From Ulota crispa (lineage: Eukaryota > Streptophyta > Bryopsida > Orthotrichales > Orthotrichaceae), in contig OY987248.1 in NCBI GenBank assembly GCA_963920765.1, positions 10,698,539 to 10,762,538 on the forward strand: DNA of 64,000 nucleotides. Reading direction: 5' to 3'. A program made the translations under genes and the position numbers. Position 1 is the first letter of the stretch. Each line of letters opens with the position of its first letter. Below, piece after piece: positions 45,311 to 57,453 of this stretch. The notes beneath the pieces were generated by a model. It did no database searches. It was not told the DNA's origin and was given only the letters and a program-made list of their open reading frames with translations.

Positions 45311-46172
45311 TTAACCCCTAAAGGAGTTGATCCATTTTGAAATGGTCAAACTTCATGTTTAAGCTTAATTTTTCCTTTTAAATTGTGTTTAAACAAATAT
45401 TTTTTAATTTTTTTGCTTGAAACTATGGATGATATATCATTGTAGGAAATTTCAATTTGTTTCATGAAAAATTGTAATTGTTATCATTTTTCTCAAAAAA
45501 TGAACATAAATAGGTTAAAATAGCAAAAAAAATTCAAATTATTAAAATTTTTTCCAAGAGGTACAAGCAACATTAAAGATTAGTGTGAAAAAATTCCAAT
45601 TGGTTATTTCATTATTTACACCCAAAATAGCCACAAAAAAAGAATTCAAAGTCAAATTTGACTATCACATCAAGTTTATCCTTATATTTAATTAATTTAT
45701 AAAATTTCAATATTTTTGCAAGAAGACACATTCAATTTCTACCTTTATTGTTTTTTTCAATAAATTTGATGGAATATCTGAATTATTGTGATTTTTTAAA
45801 GCTAAATGTGGAAATAAAATCATATCAATCAAAACATATGTTAAAAAAATATGTAATTTCTACCATAAATGAATGGTAGAATGAGAAACATAGTTTTGTA
45901 GTTTATATTTTAAAACACATTTAAAATGTAGAAAATATGAATGAAAAACACACCATATTGTGTTATTTGGATTCTAACACTTGGAGATTTTAACAACAAT
46001 GACTCTTTTGATTTTTGACATTTTCCAAAAAAGTTAAATGGAACAAAAAGAAACTTGTCAAGCTTTAGTTTTTTAGTTTGAATCATGCACCAAAAACTGA
46101 TATTTTGAAAGTTACAATTAGGGTTGACCAAAGCGCACCCACTTTTTGGATGCACAGACCTTTAGGGGTTAA
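45311..46172. mobile_element. TTAA-flanked element, 862 bp
   Basis: Left end TTAA-CCCCTAAAGGAGTTG, right end (reverse complement) TTAA-CCCCTAAAGGTCTGTG. The first ten terminal bases are the same as in the CCCCTAAAGG family, but the interior is different and AT-rich. TTAA on both sides. Confidence 0.65.
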
Positions 46173-47213
46173 AGTGAACGAAGTGTTGAGTTGGTTCAAC
46201 TCTCTAGGCCAGTATTTGGGGAAAGCTAGGAAAATATATATACTGTCACCCGGTTGAAATTGCAAAAAAACTGGTTAAAATTTGAAATTATTTAATAAAA
46301 TATTTGTCAAAAATTTCAAAAACACTAATTACTATATATCTATATTATAAAGCGAGGGCTGCTATGCGATATTTCAAAATTCACTATCAACACCACAAGT
46401 TCAAAATTAGGTATTAGAGAGTGGAGAGGGAGGGTGAAAATTCATCAGACTTTTTTTCTAAATTCTCTATTATGAAAGTTTCTTAGAATCTAAATTATAA
46501 AGAGTAGGTTGTCTGTTTGTCACACAATGGTCAAAACTGCTTGTTAACACCCAAGGTTTTTTCCTTCTTCATATAAAGCATTAGGTGTCTGTTTGTCACC
46601 CAAAATTTGAAATTCAAATTTAAAGGGAGGACATACTTATTACAATATAAGTATAGGAAATATCAAACAAACTAGTTGAAAGTGGAAAATGGAAAATACT
46701 ATATTTTAGCTTGTGTAGTTCAAATTCTTCCCAAACTCTAATCTAGGGCTTGTGAACATATGGAAGCAACTTCTATCTTTGTTGCCCTCTCTTAAAGGAA
46801 GACTCTACAATGTCACAAGGGGTGTCAAATCTTGGTCTTTTTCACTCAATGACTTTGGATGACTTCACCCCATAACTCAATAACTTTTGCAAGTTATTTG
46901 GTTTGATAACTCTATTAGGTACCTTAGGAGGTGTCCCATAATTCAAATAAGTAATGGCCCCTTTTTACAAAAAGTTATCAAGTGATCTTGGAGGATCTCT
47001 CTCTTCCAGCAAGGTTACCTAGTTTGACATTTGCTTATCAACAAGCGCATAGGTAAACGCCTCTTTGACTTGCTCAATGAACACACTACATTATAACAAG
47101 TAGGGCATGATTGTGTGTAGGTTGGGAAGCAAGATGATGGGATAGAGAAAAGAGGAAGGAGTTATGTGGAGGATGATTTTTTTTACTCATACAATATAAG
47201 TTTATGAGGCCCA
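46173..47213. other. No gene; degenerate repeats near 46.3–46.6 kb
   Basis: TCTATATTATAAAGCGAGG (46338) and TCTAAATTATAAAGAGTAGG (46489) resemble each other, and GTCTGTTTGTCAC occurs twice (46511, 46587). A TCT…TATAAAG start is reminiscent of plant Helitron 5' ends, but no 3' CTRR hairpin was found. Confidence 0.3.
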
Positions 47214-48036
47214 TTGACTTCTAAAGGACCATTGTCCTTCTGGGGACAAATGGGATTTTGGGCAAGTGGGCATTTGGATTTTCTTCATTTTGACATTTAT
47301 TAAGGAAGTTATGCAAGAATTTATCAAAACTAGGGGAGGAGGGGCAGTTTGGGTAGGGCCTCTCCTTTGTAAGTGGGTGTTGACTCCAAAAAGGGTTAGC
47401 CTTTCTGGGCACAAGGTGTGGACACTTGGGCAAAGGGGAGTGGAGTGGAAGGAACTCTCCATTCTTTTTGCCCCTTGTAAAATTTGGTACTTTCATTTTT
47501 TAAATAGTTTATATATTTTTTCTTATTTTTTTGTCCAAGTTGTAGTAGGCTAAGGCCCTTGCCTTTCACAATTTAGATCAATGTAATTCAAATATCTGAA
47601 ATTTACATAAATCCTCCAATTTTCAGTAGTGTACTTGCAAATTTCAAGACCTTTTGGCATTCAAAGATTTTTGAAGTATATTCTACACCTTCTGTTGATC
47701 TAAAAATTCTCCCACACATACTTGACTTGATCTTCTATATGGAAAAAATAAACCTTAACTTTGTATAGAGTAGTTTTTTTGCTATAAGAGTGGTCACAAG
47801 CTTCTAAAAATTTTGGGCAAGAGGGAAAAACTTTATTTCTTCACTTTTGATGTTGGTATTTCAATTCTCACCATTTGAAATGACCTAGTATTTTTTCTAC
47901 AAGTATGAGCAAGATGCCAAGATCTTGTGGTTGGATTTTCAAAAAATTGTTTTTCCTACCTTTCTACTCATTCCTCCAAAAGTGGCAATTTTTAGTGAAT
48001 TTTACAAAAAAAAAAGCTTGGTATTTTAAGGGTAAA
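47214..48036. mobile_element. Decayed CCCCTAAAGG-family element, ~820 bp
   Basis: Left part CTTCTAAAGGACCATTGTCC, then GGGACAAATGGGATTTTGGG; right part AGTGGCAATTTTTAGTG near 47985 and an eroded terminus near 48030. The internal order follows 18399–19336. The TTAA flanks are no longer clean, so it is an old copy. Confidence 0.6.
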
Positions 48037-48179
48037 GTAGAAAAACAGAAAAAAACACTTCCAACATAAAGCATTGTTCATACTATTCATCTTGGTCAGA
48101 TCTATATATGTGCTTGATAGCACATGGAAAAAGATTCCTAAAAAAATTAGAAGTACAGGTAGTTCCAAGAAACACTTCA

Positions 48180-48890
48180 CTGTTTTGTCTCAAACACCCT
48201 TAAACCTAGTAGTACGAGGTAGTACTATGAGCTTTTGAAATAAATTTGTTAAAAATAAAATAAAATATGGAAAATTTGTAAAGCACTTAAAACAACATAC
48301 TTGTGAAAATTCAAACCTAGAAAATATTTATTCTAAAAGTTATGCACAAAAATAGAGGGACAAGAATTACCAACAAAAAGGCAATTTCCTTTTTGCTTTT
48401 TAGAAAATAGTAAAAATATTTAAAAAAAAAGGCTGTTTTTTATCTCTTTGAATAGCTTCACATGATGCAAGTGGCTTTTGGAGGAATTTTTATTTATTTC
48501 ACCAATGCAGGGAGAATGGATGCCCACTTTAAGAGCATGTGGAAGGCAGAGAATTCACAATTTCCTAGAACCCTTCTATTCATCCATGTAATGCCTTATG
48601 ATGAACAACTTCCTTGATTTGTGGCATGAGATTTGCTTTTTTGGACCCAAAATAGTACTAAAAACCCCCAAAACAGTTAAGGTAGACACCTATTTGGGGG
48701 CTATTTAAAAGTAGTAAAGTAGTTTAAAAAAAAACAAAAAAATCATTGAACTTCTATAACTTTGAAGTGAACATTACTCTGAAATTCCAAGTCAAAATGA
48801 CTTGGTACACAAAAGATAAGAGCCAAAAACCACTCGCAAGACGTGAAGGGAACAAAAAATAGTACAAGGGTTTCTTGGAATCACCTGTAC
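48180..48890. repeat. Dispersed repeat shared with 11791–12500
   Basis: TGTTTTGTCTCAAACACCCT, AATTTGTAAAGCACTTAAAA, GGACCCAAAATAGTAC and TTTGGGGGCT occur in the same order in both copies over ~710 bp. At 11.2–12.5 kb this block is the larger part of a TTA-flanked PIF-like element; here the left end is missing. Confidence 0.75.
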
Positions 48891-48975
48891 ATATAATTAA
48901 ATGTCACATACAAAATTGGTGAAGGTTTGAACCAATATTCTCAGAATCAGGTTTTTGTTTTTTTTTGCCAAATGG

Positions 48976-49180
48976 CTATAGTGCGTGCCTCCATAAACTA
49001 ACAAAGATGCAACAATCATATTGACTATTTATAGTAACCCTCAAAAAATTAGATCTCTTTGGAATTACAAGCAATGAGATGTTAGGAAAAAATTATGAAG
49101 AGAAATTGGAATGATTGTTTGTCAAAAAAAAAGTTATCATCATTCAAAAATGGTAACTATTGGACATTTTACACTAGGAG
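48976..49180. repeat. Degraded relative of the 15.3-kb foldback MITE
   Basis: CTATAGTGCGTGCCTCCATAAAC at the left (compare 15264 onward) and ATTGTTTGTCAAAAA followed by TATTGGACATTTT at the right (compare 15603–15655), with a shortened middle. Confidence 0.55.
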
Positions 49181-50000
49181 AGCAAAGAATTGGCCATCTT
49201 GGCACTAGATGCTCTAATACTAATAATTCATTTGAATTAAATAGAGTAATTGACAAACTAAATTGAATGAAATGGCATTGGGGCATCGAGGCATTGATGT
49301 TCATTGTGTCAGATTTGGGAATCTACCTATGAGATTGGTACTTTTTCACAACATATTCAGCAGCTTTTTAGTGAGGTTTTTTTTATATGCATCCATATAT
49401 TGTTCAACCTTGCAAGCATAGCGTCGGATCTCCACAATAAAGAGGAAGGGATTGTTTGCTTTAGTCCTTCTCAAAATAATTACAATGATCTTGAGCCCTT
49501 TGTTGAGGCCCAAAAGTTTTTAATAAAATTGAGTTCACAATGGAACTTTGGATAAAGAATAATCTTGTGTCATTTGGAGACAATGAGCTCTTCCAAGAGT
49601 CCTTTTTGACTATGAAAGTCTTCTTGTGAAGCCATTTGTGCAATTTGTTGCAAAATAAGACTTGCAAGCACCTTTGCACTTTCATTTCAAACCTTGAGCC
49701 CAAAGGCCTCGCTATTCAAGCACAACCCTAAAGCCTTTTGGCTTTCTTTGCAAATGAAGATCTTGATAATTTTCTAGAAAATACATGTCTTGGCATATCC
49801 CATTTGGAAGTTGCGTAGGTTTGCAATGCAAGATAAAACGTTCTTCAGTTATTAAATTTGATCAATGCAAAATTTTGGAACAATGTAAAAAAATAAGAAT
49901 GCACATACAAAAACAAAACAATGCAGCACAAGTATCTTGGCTCTTTAGGATAAATGCAAAAATGCAAACCAAATTGTGGGTCAGTAATTATCGCAATACC
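49181..50000. other. No recognisable gene
   Basis: Short frames without domains at 49.3–49.7 kb. It lies just downstream of the minus-strand transposase fragment. Confidence 0.4.
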
Positions 50001-50398
50001 TCATTTGGTTGCTTTCTGTGATTCCAAGTTCATTCTATTTGCAACTAAAGCATCTCCTGCAAATGTTGCGTGGCTTATTGCATTGTCAAATGCAAATAGT
50101 GCTTGCGCATTAGGAAATTGACATTTAAAGATTGGTATTGCACAGTCCTGAATTTGATTGTACAAATGCTTTAATATCCACCATCCTTCATACTGCTTGC
50201 CAATATAGAAATATTCACATGTCTCTCTTGGAAGATCAAAAAGAAGATTTGGCGGAAGGTCCTCTTTGCCAAAGGCAAGGCGTCTACACATATTTGTGAG
50301 AAATTCACTTATATGAATTGAACATTTATTTTCCTTTTTTCTCAAAGGTTCTTCACCTTTTGGTAGCCAAAGTTGACGCTTCTTGTCATACGCTGTCA
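50001..50398 (-). pseudogene. DDE-superfamily transposase fragment
   Basis: The protein-like frame contains RQLWLPKGEEPLRKKENK, SIHISEFL, YFYIGKQYEGWW, CAIPIF and QALFAFDNAISHATFAGDAL followed by VANRMNL. This matches a remembered DDE-type endonuclease family common in basidiomycetes and also in some plants, with a KGxGxSIMVSEFL block and a catalytic-Asp FDNAxxH block. About 130 residues remain and the carboxyl part is absent. The frame runs into a direct repeat at its 5' side, so its first residues there are probably spurious. The family name is not certain; no search was possible. Confidence 0.5.
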
Positions 50399-50575
50399 TG
50401 ATGGAGATGTTTACATCATGGAGATACACGTTATTTATCTATATTTGTGTTGATTTCAATAAATCAATAATCGAGGCAAAAGTGGTGATTGTGGTGAGAA
50501 CCACGGTTTGATGATAGCGTTACGGCCACATATTCTAAGGCGCTGCACTGTCTTATCACATGCACAGCTCATGGG
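50393..50575. repeat. Left copy of a 13.4-kb-spaced direct repeat
   Basis: GATGGAGATGT, then TTTGTGTTGATTTCAATAAA at 50444, then GAACCACGGTTTGATGA and CACATGCACAGCTCA match 63824–64000 in the same orientation over at least 170 bp. It contains an AATAAA at 50458. The right copy is cut by the window edge, so the length of the repeat is unknown. Confidence 0.75.
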
Positions 50576-50729
50576 AGGTAGGCAGCGAGTCAGTTAGTTC
50601 AATTTTATGTCTCACTAGCATGTCAAGCTGTAGGCCATTGTCGGGTTGAGAGGAGCACGCCTTAGAAACACTTGGGGTGCTTGGCTGCGACTATGTGTGT
50701 AGTTGGTGAATTGTCACACAAACTATAAT

Positions 50730-50885
50730 AAAATTCTACAAAGCAACTCCTTTGCAGAATGTACCTCTCCAATTACCAACTCAAAAGGAGAATTCTAGAA
50801 AGCACCTATCCTCCAGAATGAGCTTTTTCTTCTACAGAATCTAAAAGGGGAATTCTATAGAGAACCTGCTTTGCAGAATGAGATC
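50730..50885. repeat. Three-unit tandem repeat, ~60 bp
   Basis: Units of GGAGAATTCTAxAAAGCACC type followed by TTTGCAGAATG or TCCAGAATG occur at about 50731, 50788 and 50848. Confidence 0.65.
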
Positions 50886-51134
50886 CTCCTCAATTTTCCT
50901 AATCCCTTTAAAAACCTCAAGACCTATAATCTATCAAACTTCCAAATCTATGAAACTTTCAAAATCTATGAACTTTTCAAAATCTTTGAAAATCTCCAAA
51001 ATCTTTCAAACTTTCAAACAATACACTTCTCTAAAAAATCCTTCAAATACAATAAATGATAACAATATGAAAAGCTAATCTAATAAACTATCACACATAA
51101 AAATTTTCAAAAGAAAATATCAACCTCATCAAAA

Positions 51135-52640
51135 GTTATGGCTTTCTAAAGTTACAACATCCTTCTTACAAATGATAGCCAACCTCCATACTTTTACTCC
51201 TTCATAACTTTTTCCTCAAAACTTCAAATGTCAATTCTAATAACTTCATAGAAAGCTAAGACAAAGAAAAACACACCCTCCAATCTTATTGCAAAATAAT
51301 GAGCTAAACGTCAATTATGGCTTGTCAAACTCTCAGCTTTTCTACTTCATATGGCTTAGCTATCTTCAAATTCAAGCAATCAAAACTTTTGCATCCTAGC
51401 TCCAAATCAAATTTGCAAATACAATTTAGAAATGTCTCTTCACCAAAAACAAGCTTTCAAAATTTCATAGACAAAAGTTATAATAGACAAAAGATAAAAA
51501 TACTTAACTCAGGAGCTATCTTTTTTTTAAGGTTCAGATTTTTCTACTTGCAGTTAACTACCACTTACCCTCAACTCCTATTTGCTAAAGAAAGATTTTC
51601 TTTTACTTTTCCACTTTTTATAAAGTAAGGTGCATGTAGTACACGTCTTTTAACTTGTACTTAACCTCTATACAAGATTCTTATCACCATATCCTCTCTT
51701 GCCTTTCAAATAAAATTTGTTTCTTTTAGTAGTTTTATTTAATTCAAAAATAAAACATATCGCCTATGAAAATTCAAATATATTTAATAAAGCTATGAAA
51801 ATCTACACGATGGAATACTTTTCATCAAGATATTGCTTCACCGCTTGACGAGTCCGATTGTGTTTGAACTTGAATCGGCAGGCGACCAAAGACGATTGCT
51901 TCTCCAGCTAACTAACTCCACGACTTGCCGACTGAAGACAAGCATTTGACGCTATTATATGCTTGTAAGGGCACGTGGCTACTTTATGGTGGTGTTTATT
52001 TTGTATTTAATCATTTTTATATGTTTATCTAGATATTTTGAAAGGCTCATATATTTTGCCTTTGTTTGAATAAAAATACTAATGATTTAAATGTGATTTG
52101 AAAAAGTATAAAATGAAGAAATGTTTGACATCTATGGTGGAGTTAAAATAGAGAGGAATATAAGCTAATATGCCCACCTTCTTATTTTCAAAAAGGTCAA
52201 AATGTAGGAGGAAAGATTCCTTAGTATGTTAGAGTTTAGTGTACAAGTGTTGCTTGAAAAAAGAATAAAATCCAAAATTTTGATGTGAAAAAACTTTCTG
52301 TATATAAATATTTTGAAATAAAATTTAGAGAATTTATTCCTTGTATGATTACTTTTTTGAAATGAGTTTGTAAGTTTGATTTGAAATTGTGATGCAAAAG
52401 TTATGAGTGTTTGAATTTTGGAGTTAAAAAACTAAATTATGAAGAAAGGTTGAGATTTTGACAAGCCATAGCTTATGATTTGTATATCATTTTGCAACAA
52501 GATTTGGAGAGAGTATTCATCTTAGTTTTAGCTTTGTAGAAAGTCTTTAAAATTGTGATTTGAAGCTTGGAAAAAAAAGTTATGGAGGTGTAAAGGTTTG
52601 GAAGTGGTTGCCTTTTTGTTGGAAGAAGGCCAAAATTTTG
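51135..52640. repeat. Long inverted repeat, 1.5 kb
   Basis: The left arm 51135–51640, reversed, matches 52200–52640: GACAAGCCATA, then TCATTxTGCAAxAAGATTxGG, TTTAGCTTTxTAxxAAGT and AAAAAGTTATGxAGGxGTAAA. The centre lies near 51.9 kb, in a stretch of higher GC. The right arm grades into degenerate ~140-bp repeats (52640–52960) built on TATAACTTTTG and TTTCAAAATTG motifs. No coding. Confidence 0.6.
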
Positions 52641-54162
52641 AGGAGCTACAATTTTTGAATAGTTATAATTTTTTTTTCCTATTTCTAAAAGTGGTAGGTT
52701 GTTATCATAGCTTTTCAAATTGTCATTAATCATTATATTTGAAGTTTTATTGAAAGAGTTATAGTGTGTAGAAGTTGGAGATTGGATGCTGTTTAAAAAC
52801 ATTGAGATCCAAACTTTGATTGACTATAACTTTTGGACAAAGTTCTAATTTGTAGTGAAATTTTTAGGAGTTGTAGTCCATTGTGTTGTCTTTCAAAATT
52901 GGTATAACATTTGGTTGTAGAAGTTATAGATAAGAAATTATAGAGTTTGAAGAGGCGGTGATTACACTACTAAAAAGAGGGCAAAATTTACTAAGCCAAC
53001 ATGACTTAAAGTGATTACAAAGGTCAAGTTGTCTTCATTTACGTTCATTTTAGAGGGAGTCACCGCAATGCCACTGCAAGTCATATATACGGTCCATGTC
53101 TGTTCACCGTCTGTATACATACCGTGGGAACAATTTAGAATTACTTCAAGAACGGTTCACTTGCGTATGCGGGAACGTCTACGTCTCACCTCGCTAACTA
53201 GGCGGTGCACTTTTATGATTTTGTACTCAGAGTTCAAGGGAGTGGATATCTGCATTAAGCTAGTTTGTTTTTTTTTTACGGGTAGCTTGTGGTTAGAAGT
53301 TTATTTACTTGAATCCGAGAAAAAAATTTTGAGGCTGTGGAGCCCGCTCCATTTATTCAAATTTTTCCTGAGCACAACAATAAATGTTCACTACAAGAGA
53401 GGCCCAGACTTATTCTTATGATAATCTAGCTTTGCTGATAAGAAATATGCTTTCTGAACTACTTTATCTCAACATGATACTTTCATTAGGGCATTTCCTT
53501 ATTTGTATTTAATGGAAACATCATTTCAAAATAATACTGCTGTTTTTGTAAGTAAAAAAAAAATGGAAAGAAATGCTCATTCACAAAGTTCAATTCCACG
53601 TGCATTGCTTAGTTTCATCATTAGTTTATCTATGTTTATATAATTCTCGTAATCCCTGTATTCCCCCTTATAAAGCACAATTAAAGTTTGTTCCTTTTTT
53701 TTAACACTCCTTGTTCAGGAACGCAATTTGTTGCTATTGTCCACCAACTAAATTGTCAAACAGTTCATAAAAATAGATACCTACACATTCCACATCCACG
53801 TCGACCAGAGATGCACCTTCTTGTTCTCCCTTCGTTTACCAAATCTGATCCACGCCCCCATCTAAAGATCTACGTTCATTGTGGCAAACATAGCGCTCTC
53901 AGGTTATTGGTTTATAACGGGTCAATCACAGCGGTACACGTCACAGTACAAAAGGAAGAAAGAGTTTCATTGCCTCATCAAAAGCAAAACACTTGCGCTA
54001 CTCAAACTCTCCCTCACTGGACGTGATATCATCTCCCTCTACATTGTCTGCCCTAAGTTGTTGCAATGCATCCGCAATCGTGTTCGGCTATACCTCCACT
54101 GCTTTGCACATAACTTTTACTTGCGACATGCTGTGATCTAAGCCGTCTGTCTCGTTTAAAGC

Positions 54163-54834
54163 TTAGAAATCAAATTTTTTTCCCAGGGATATGCAATCCA
54201 CAGGTCTTATGCCTTGCAAGTTTGAGTAATTCCGAGCACCCCTTGGTTCTTTCCGCAAGATGACTTTCCGCTTTGGTTTTGCCATGTCAAAGGAGAAAAA
54301 CACTTGCTCAATGTTGAGAGGAAAGGCAAAAGACTGTGCTGACGGTGTCACTAATCTATCAAAATTAATACTAGTGAATCCGTACAGGTCTTGAGTCATG
54401 GTGGCGCCGTCACAATTAGTGTTCGCTAATACCCAATTGTAGTAAAGAACTACAACTTCAAAGTGCCCATAGTCCAGTGAGAGTATGTCCTCCACCCACC
54501 CCACGTACTCAAGGTCGGCTACCGCAAAGTTTGTATCTTTCTGCCCAGCTTGACAAAGTTGTCGGAATATTGCTTCTAATCCAGAATCCTTCGTCATCAA
54601 GTGATTCTTGGACCTGTAGACCCTGATGTGGTTCTTGAAAACAAACATGGAACGGTAAGATTTTGCTTGGTCTGAAGGTGGCAACATGAGAGTCCTAAAG
54701 TCGTCGTCCATCACGTCTGCATTAGACTCTCTGGCATGGATGATTGCTTTTGGAAACCAGTGGTGGAATGTTTCCTCACGCATCTCCACTAGATATGCAA
54801 TGTGTCTTCTCCTCCGTTGACGTTTGTACTCCAC
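54163..54834 (-). pseudogene. TNP2 DUF4216 block
   Basis: NFAVADLEYVGWVEDILSL, then YGHFEVVVLYYNWV, LYGFTSINFDRL and AFPLNIEQVFFSFD. It fits DUF4216, the carboxyl region of CACTA transposases. Beyond its stop the same frame continues to 53998 with an acidic tail (EGDDITSSEGEFE), so the stop is probably a lesion. Confidence 0.8.
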
Positions 54835-55334
54835 TCACTGTCTTTTGCGGTTCACCGTTTCTTCTTTGTGCCTACTACGCGATGAATAGAAAAAACCATT
54901 GCCGTAATCGTTAGAATTTCCAAAATAATTCCAAGCTTCCTTACAATTTGTATTAACAAAATCCCATATCTAATCCTAGAAAGTAACCAATGCCTTTACA
55001 ACTCTGCAATTTAAGGTTTATAGTCTTGAGGGTTTGAATGCATGCAGTGGTTTTAGGATATAAGCGTATGACTTGACAAAGTCATGCACGGAAAGAACCA
55101 AGGTTTAGGGTTTTAGATCATTCTGCCAACGTCACCACATACATGGACACTCTATGTTGAATTGCAAGTGTACATGTGCAGGAGATACAGTGCATACCTC
55201 CTCCACCCCTCAAGAGGGGCAGCGTTATTCAGCACAAATTTGTGTATCCATTCCCTGAATTGTAGGGTCAAACAACGTCTCTTGTTTGTACCCTGTAGTA
55301 TCTCATCAAACATAGATGGGTCCTCTTTATCATC

Positions 55335-55622
55335 CTAGATTCTTTGGGAAGTGACTTTGTACTCTTGCATATATTTAGTGCAAAACCCTAGAGCTTCCAC
55401 AATGGCATATCCCTCTGCCATGCTGCCTTCAGATTGAGCATAATTCTTCACATAATCCTTCAATGTTTTTAGATACCTCTCCATAGGGTACATCCGCTGT
55501 GTGTGGACTGGACCACAGAGCTCAATTTCTTCAACAAGGTGAAGCACAAGGTGAGTCATGATGTCAAAAAAAGAGGGAGGGAATTTCCTTTTGAACATGC
55601 AGAGTGTCTTCACCACATCCAT
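55335..55622 (-). pseudogene. TNP2 DUF4218 block
   Basis: KFPPSFFDIMTHLVLHLVEE, then ELCGPVHTQRMYPMERYLKT, LKDYVKNYAQSEGSMAEGYA and EALGFCTKYMQEY. This is an almost standard DUF4218 sequence as found in plant CACTA transposases. Confidence 0.85.
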
Positions 55623-55670
55623 TCAAAGATCTACAATGTTGTCCATGTCAATATTCTTGGCACGTATCCT

Positions 55671-55988
55671 TTAAAAAACACATAACATCATGGTTATAGC
55701 AATGCGGACTTCCTTCTTCATAATTGTTTGAACACAAAGCGAGAGAATTTGATGGAGTACGTGGTAGTTGTGGGATTTTAAACCCCTCATTGCCTCATCT
55801 GCATACACACGCTTTTTCAGGTGACCCACATGTTGCGTAGGGTTTTTTAAACATCTGATTTGGTTTATGAAAATTTGGCTCTCCTCTTTGGACAAAACAT
55901 AAGGTGCCTTTGGCAAAATCTCACTCCCAATGCTCTTTCCAGGCACATGCCACAAGTGCCTCCTAATCACGGCTTCTTTCATATCCAA
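55671..55988 (-). pseudogene. TNP2 middle block
   Basis: The frame includes RRHLWHVPGKSIG, LPKAPYVLSKEE and MRGLKSHNYHVLHQILSLCV. The last part corresponds to the MKSHDCHVLLQxLLPVALR stretch that precedes DUF4218 in CACTA transposases. Confidence 0.75.
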
Positions 55989-56298
55989 TCAAACCCTGAT
56001 TGTATCTTTCTTGCCAAAAATCATTCTCATGATATTTTCCGCTAGATTTTTCTTACAGTGCATCACGTCAAGCATGTGCTTGATCCATAGGTCCTGCAAG
56101 ACGGAATTTCACGCATCAATTACTACGCACAAAAATTCTAAATTTCAAATCATGGTCTGCCATCAATCCTCCAATGTTTTAATGTGCTACCCTGTTTACG
56201 GCCCTATATTGTACTCCTTTTAGTCATTTTTGACAGTCACCCATACCTATATGGTGACTCAGAGTTGTGTTTCATAAAATGGCATTGTTGATGTCTTT

Positions 56299-56455
56299 GT
56301 AAGCCCACATTTTGTTGCACTTAAACTACTTTGTGCACTAAATGTTTTGAACCAACCCTTCACAGGATCTCCTTGTCTCTGTAAGCCCACATTTTGCTAC
56401 ACTTAACGAATTCTATGCACTGAATATTTCAAACTGATCCTTCACATGATCTCAA
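56299..56455. repeat. Two-unit tandem repeat, 82 bp, inside the CACTA element
   Basis: GTAAGCCCACATTTTG starts each unit at 56299 and 56381, and each ends near CTTCACAxGATCTC. It lies between transposase blocks, in an intron-like or inserted stretch. Confidence 0.75.
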
Positions 56456-56724
56456 AATATGCGTGACTTACATGCTTATGTAAAATGAAAAAGTATAACA
56501 CTAGAAGAGCGAAATGTGACAATTTACACCTTACATAACATTGCAAAACTTAGCTCACCTTCTAGTAAGGCAGGTCATGCAAAGCGGTCCTCCATTTAAC
56601 ACCATGTGCATGGATTGGATCCATCGGCCGCCCATTCTCCCTCGTTCTTTAATTCCGCTTCCAGTCTTCATGGACCATTGCATATCGGAAAACCTTTGAT
56701 CCACTCATTTTTCTTGAGGGGGTC

Positions 56725-57273
56725 TCATATCAGCATTATTGTTGAAGCTGGCTTTCTGTTGCCTCCATGAGTCCTCCATTGGTAGATGACGTCAATGTCC
56801 AAGGTAAACGTTTTTTTTAATGCTTTTGACCTCCAAGTGTCCAAACTAGGACCGCAAATAGGACATGTCTTGTGACCTTTGGTAACTTGGCTTGATATAA
56901 GGCCGTAGGACGGGAAATCGTTAATAGTCCAAAGCAACAAGCCACAAAGCCAAAAATTCCGATCTTCACTGCTTTCCAAAGAACCATCTACGCAATCCAC
57001 CCCTCTCCAAAGAAGCTGAAGCTCCTCAATCAACCAGGCCTTATAGGTGTCAACATTTCTATCAACTACAATTTCTTTTCCAAGTATTATCAAAGTTAGC
57101 ATCAAAAAGAATTTTTTTGTTACCAACCATGGAGGGAGATTGTAGTTCATCATGACCACTAGCCACGTAGAGTGACTGAGACTTTGATTTCTAAATGGAT
57201 TGACCCCATCCAATGCTAGCCCAAGTCTGACGTTCCTACATTCCTTGGCAAAGTCCAGCCACTTCTTATTCAC
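56725..57273 (-). pseudogene. TNP2 core (Transposase_21 type) block
   Basis: RNVRLGLALDGVNPFRNQSL, STWLVVMMNYNLPPWL, then VDTYKAWLIEELQLLW and LLLWTINDFPSYGLIS with TCPICG. This is the signature run of the tnp2 transposase family, including the DG pair. 182 residues are continuous here. Confidence 0.85.
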
Positions 57274-57453
57274 GCGAATCCAAGCTTTCGAGTCTACAAC
57301 CGACTACATGACCTTGTCTCCACTCTTCCCAGTAACATGCTACTTCATTAGCTCAACTAGTTGCGAGCAGTTGTACATCTGCCTTAACCTCAAAATAAGA
57401 GGAAAATGCCTCAACACCTTTGCCAGTACCGTGTTTGAATTATTGACATACCT

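Noticed and set aside
53881-54141. Plus-strand frame of 86 codons
   Set aside because: Antisense to the acidic tail of TNP2, which reads convincingly on the minus strand.
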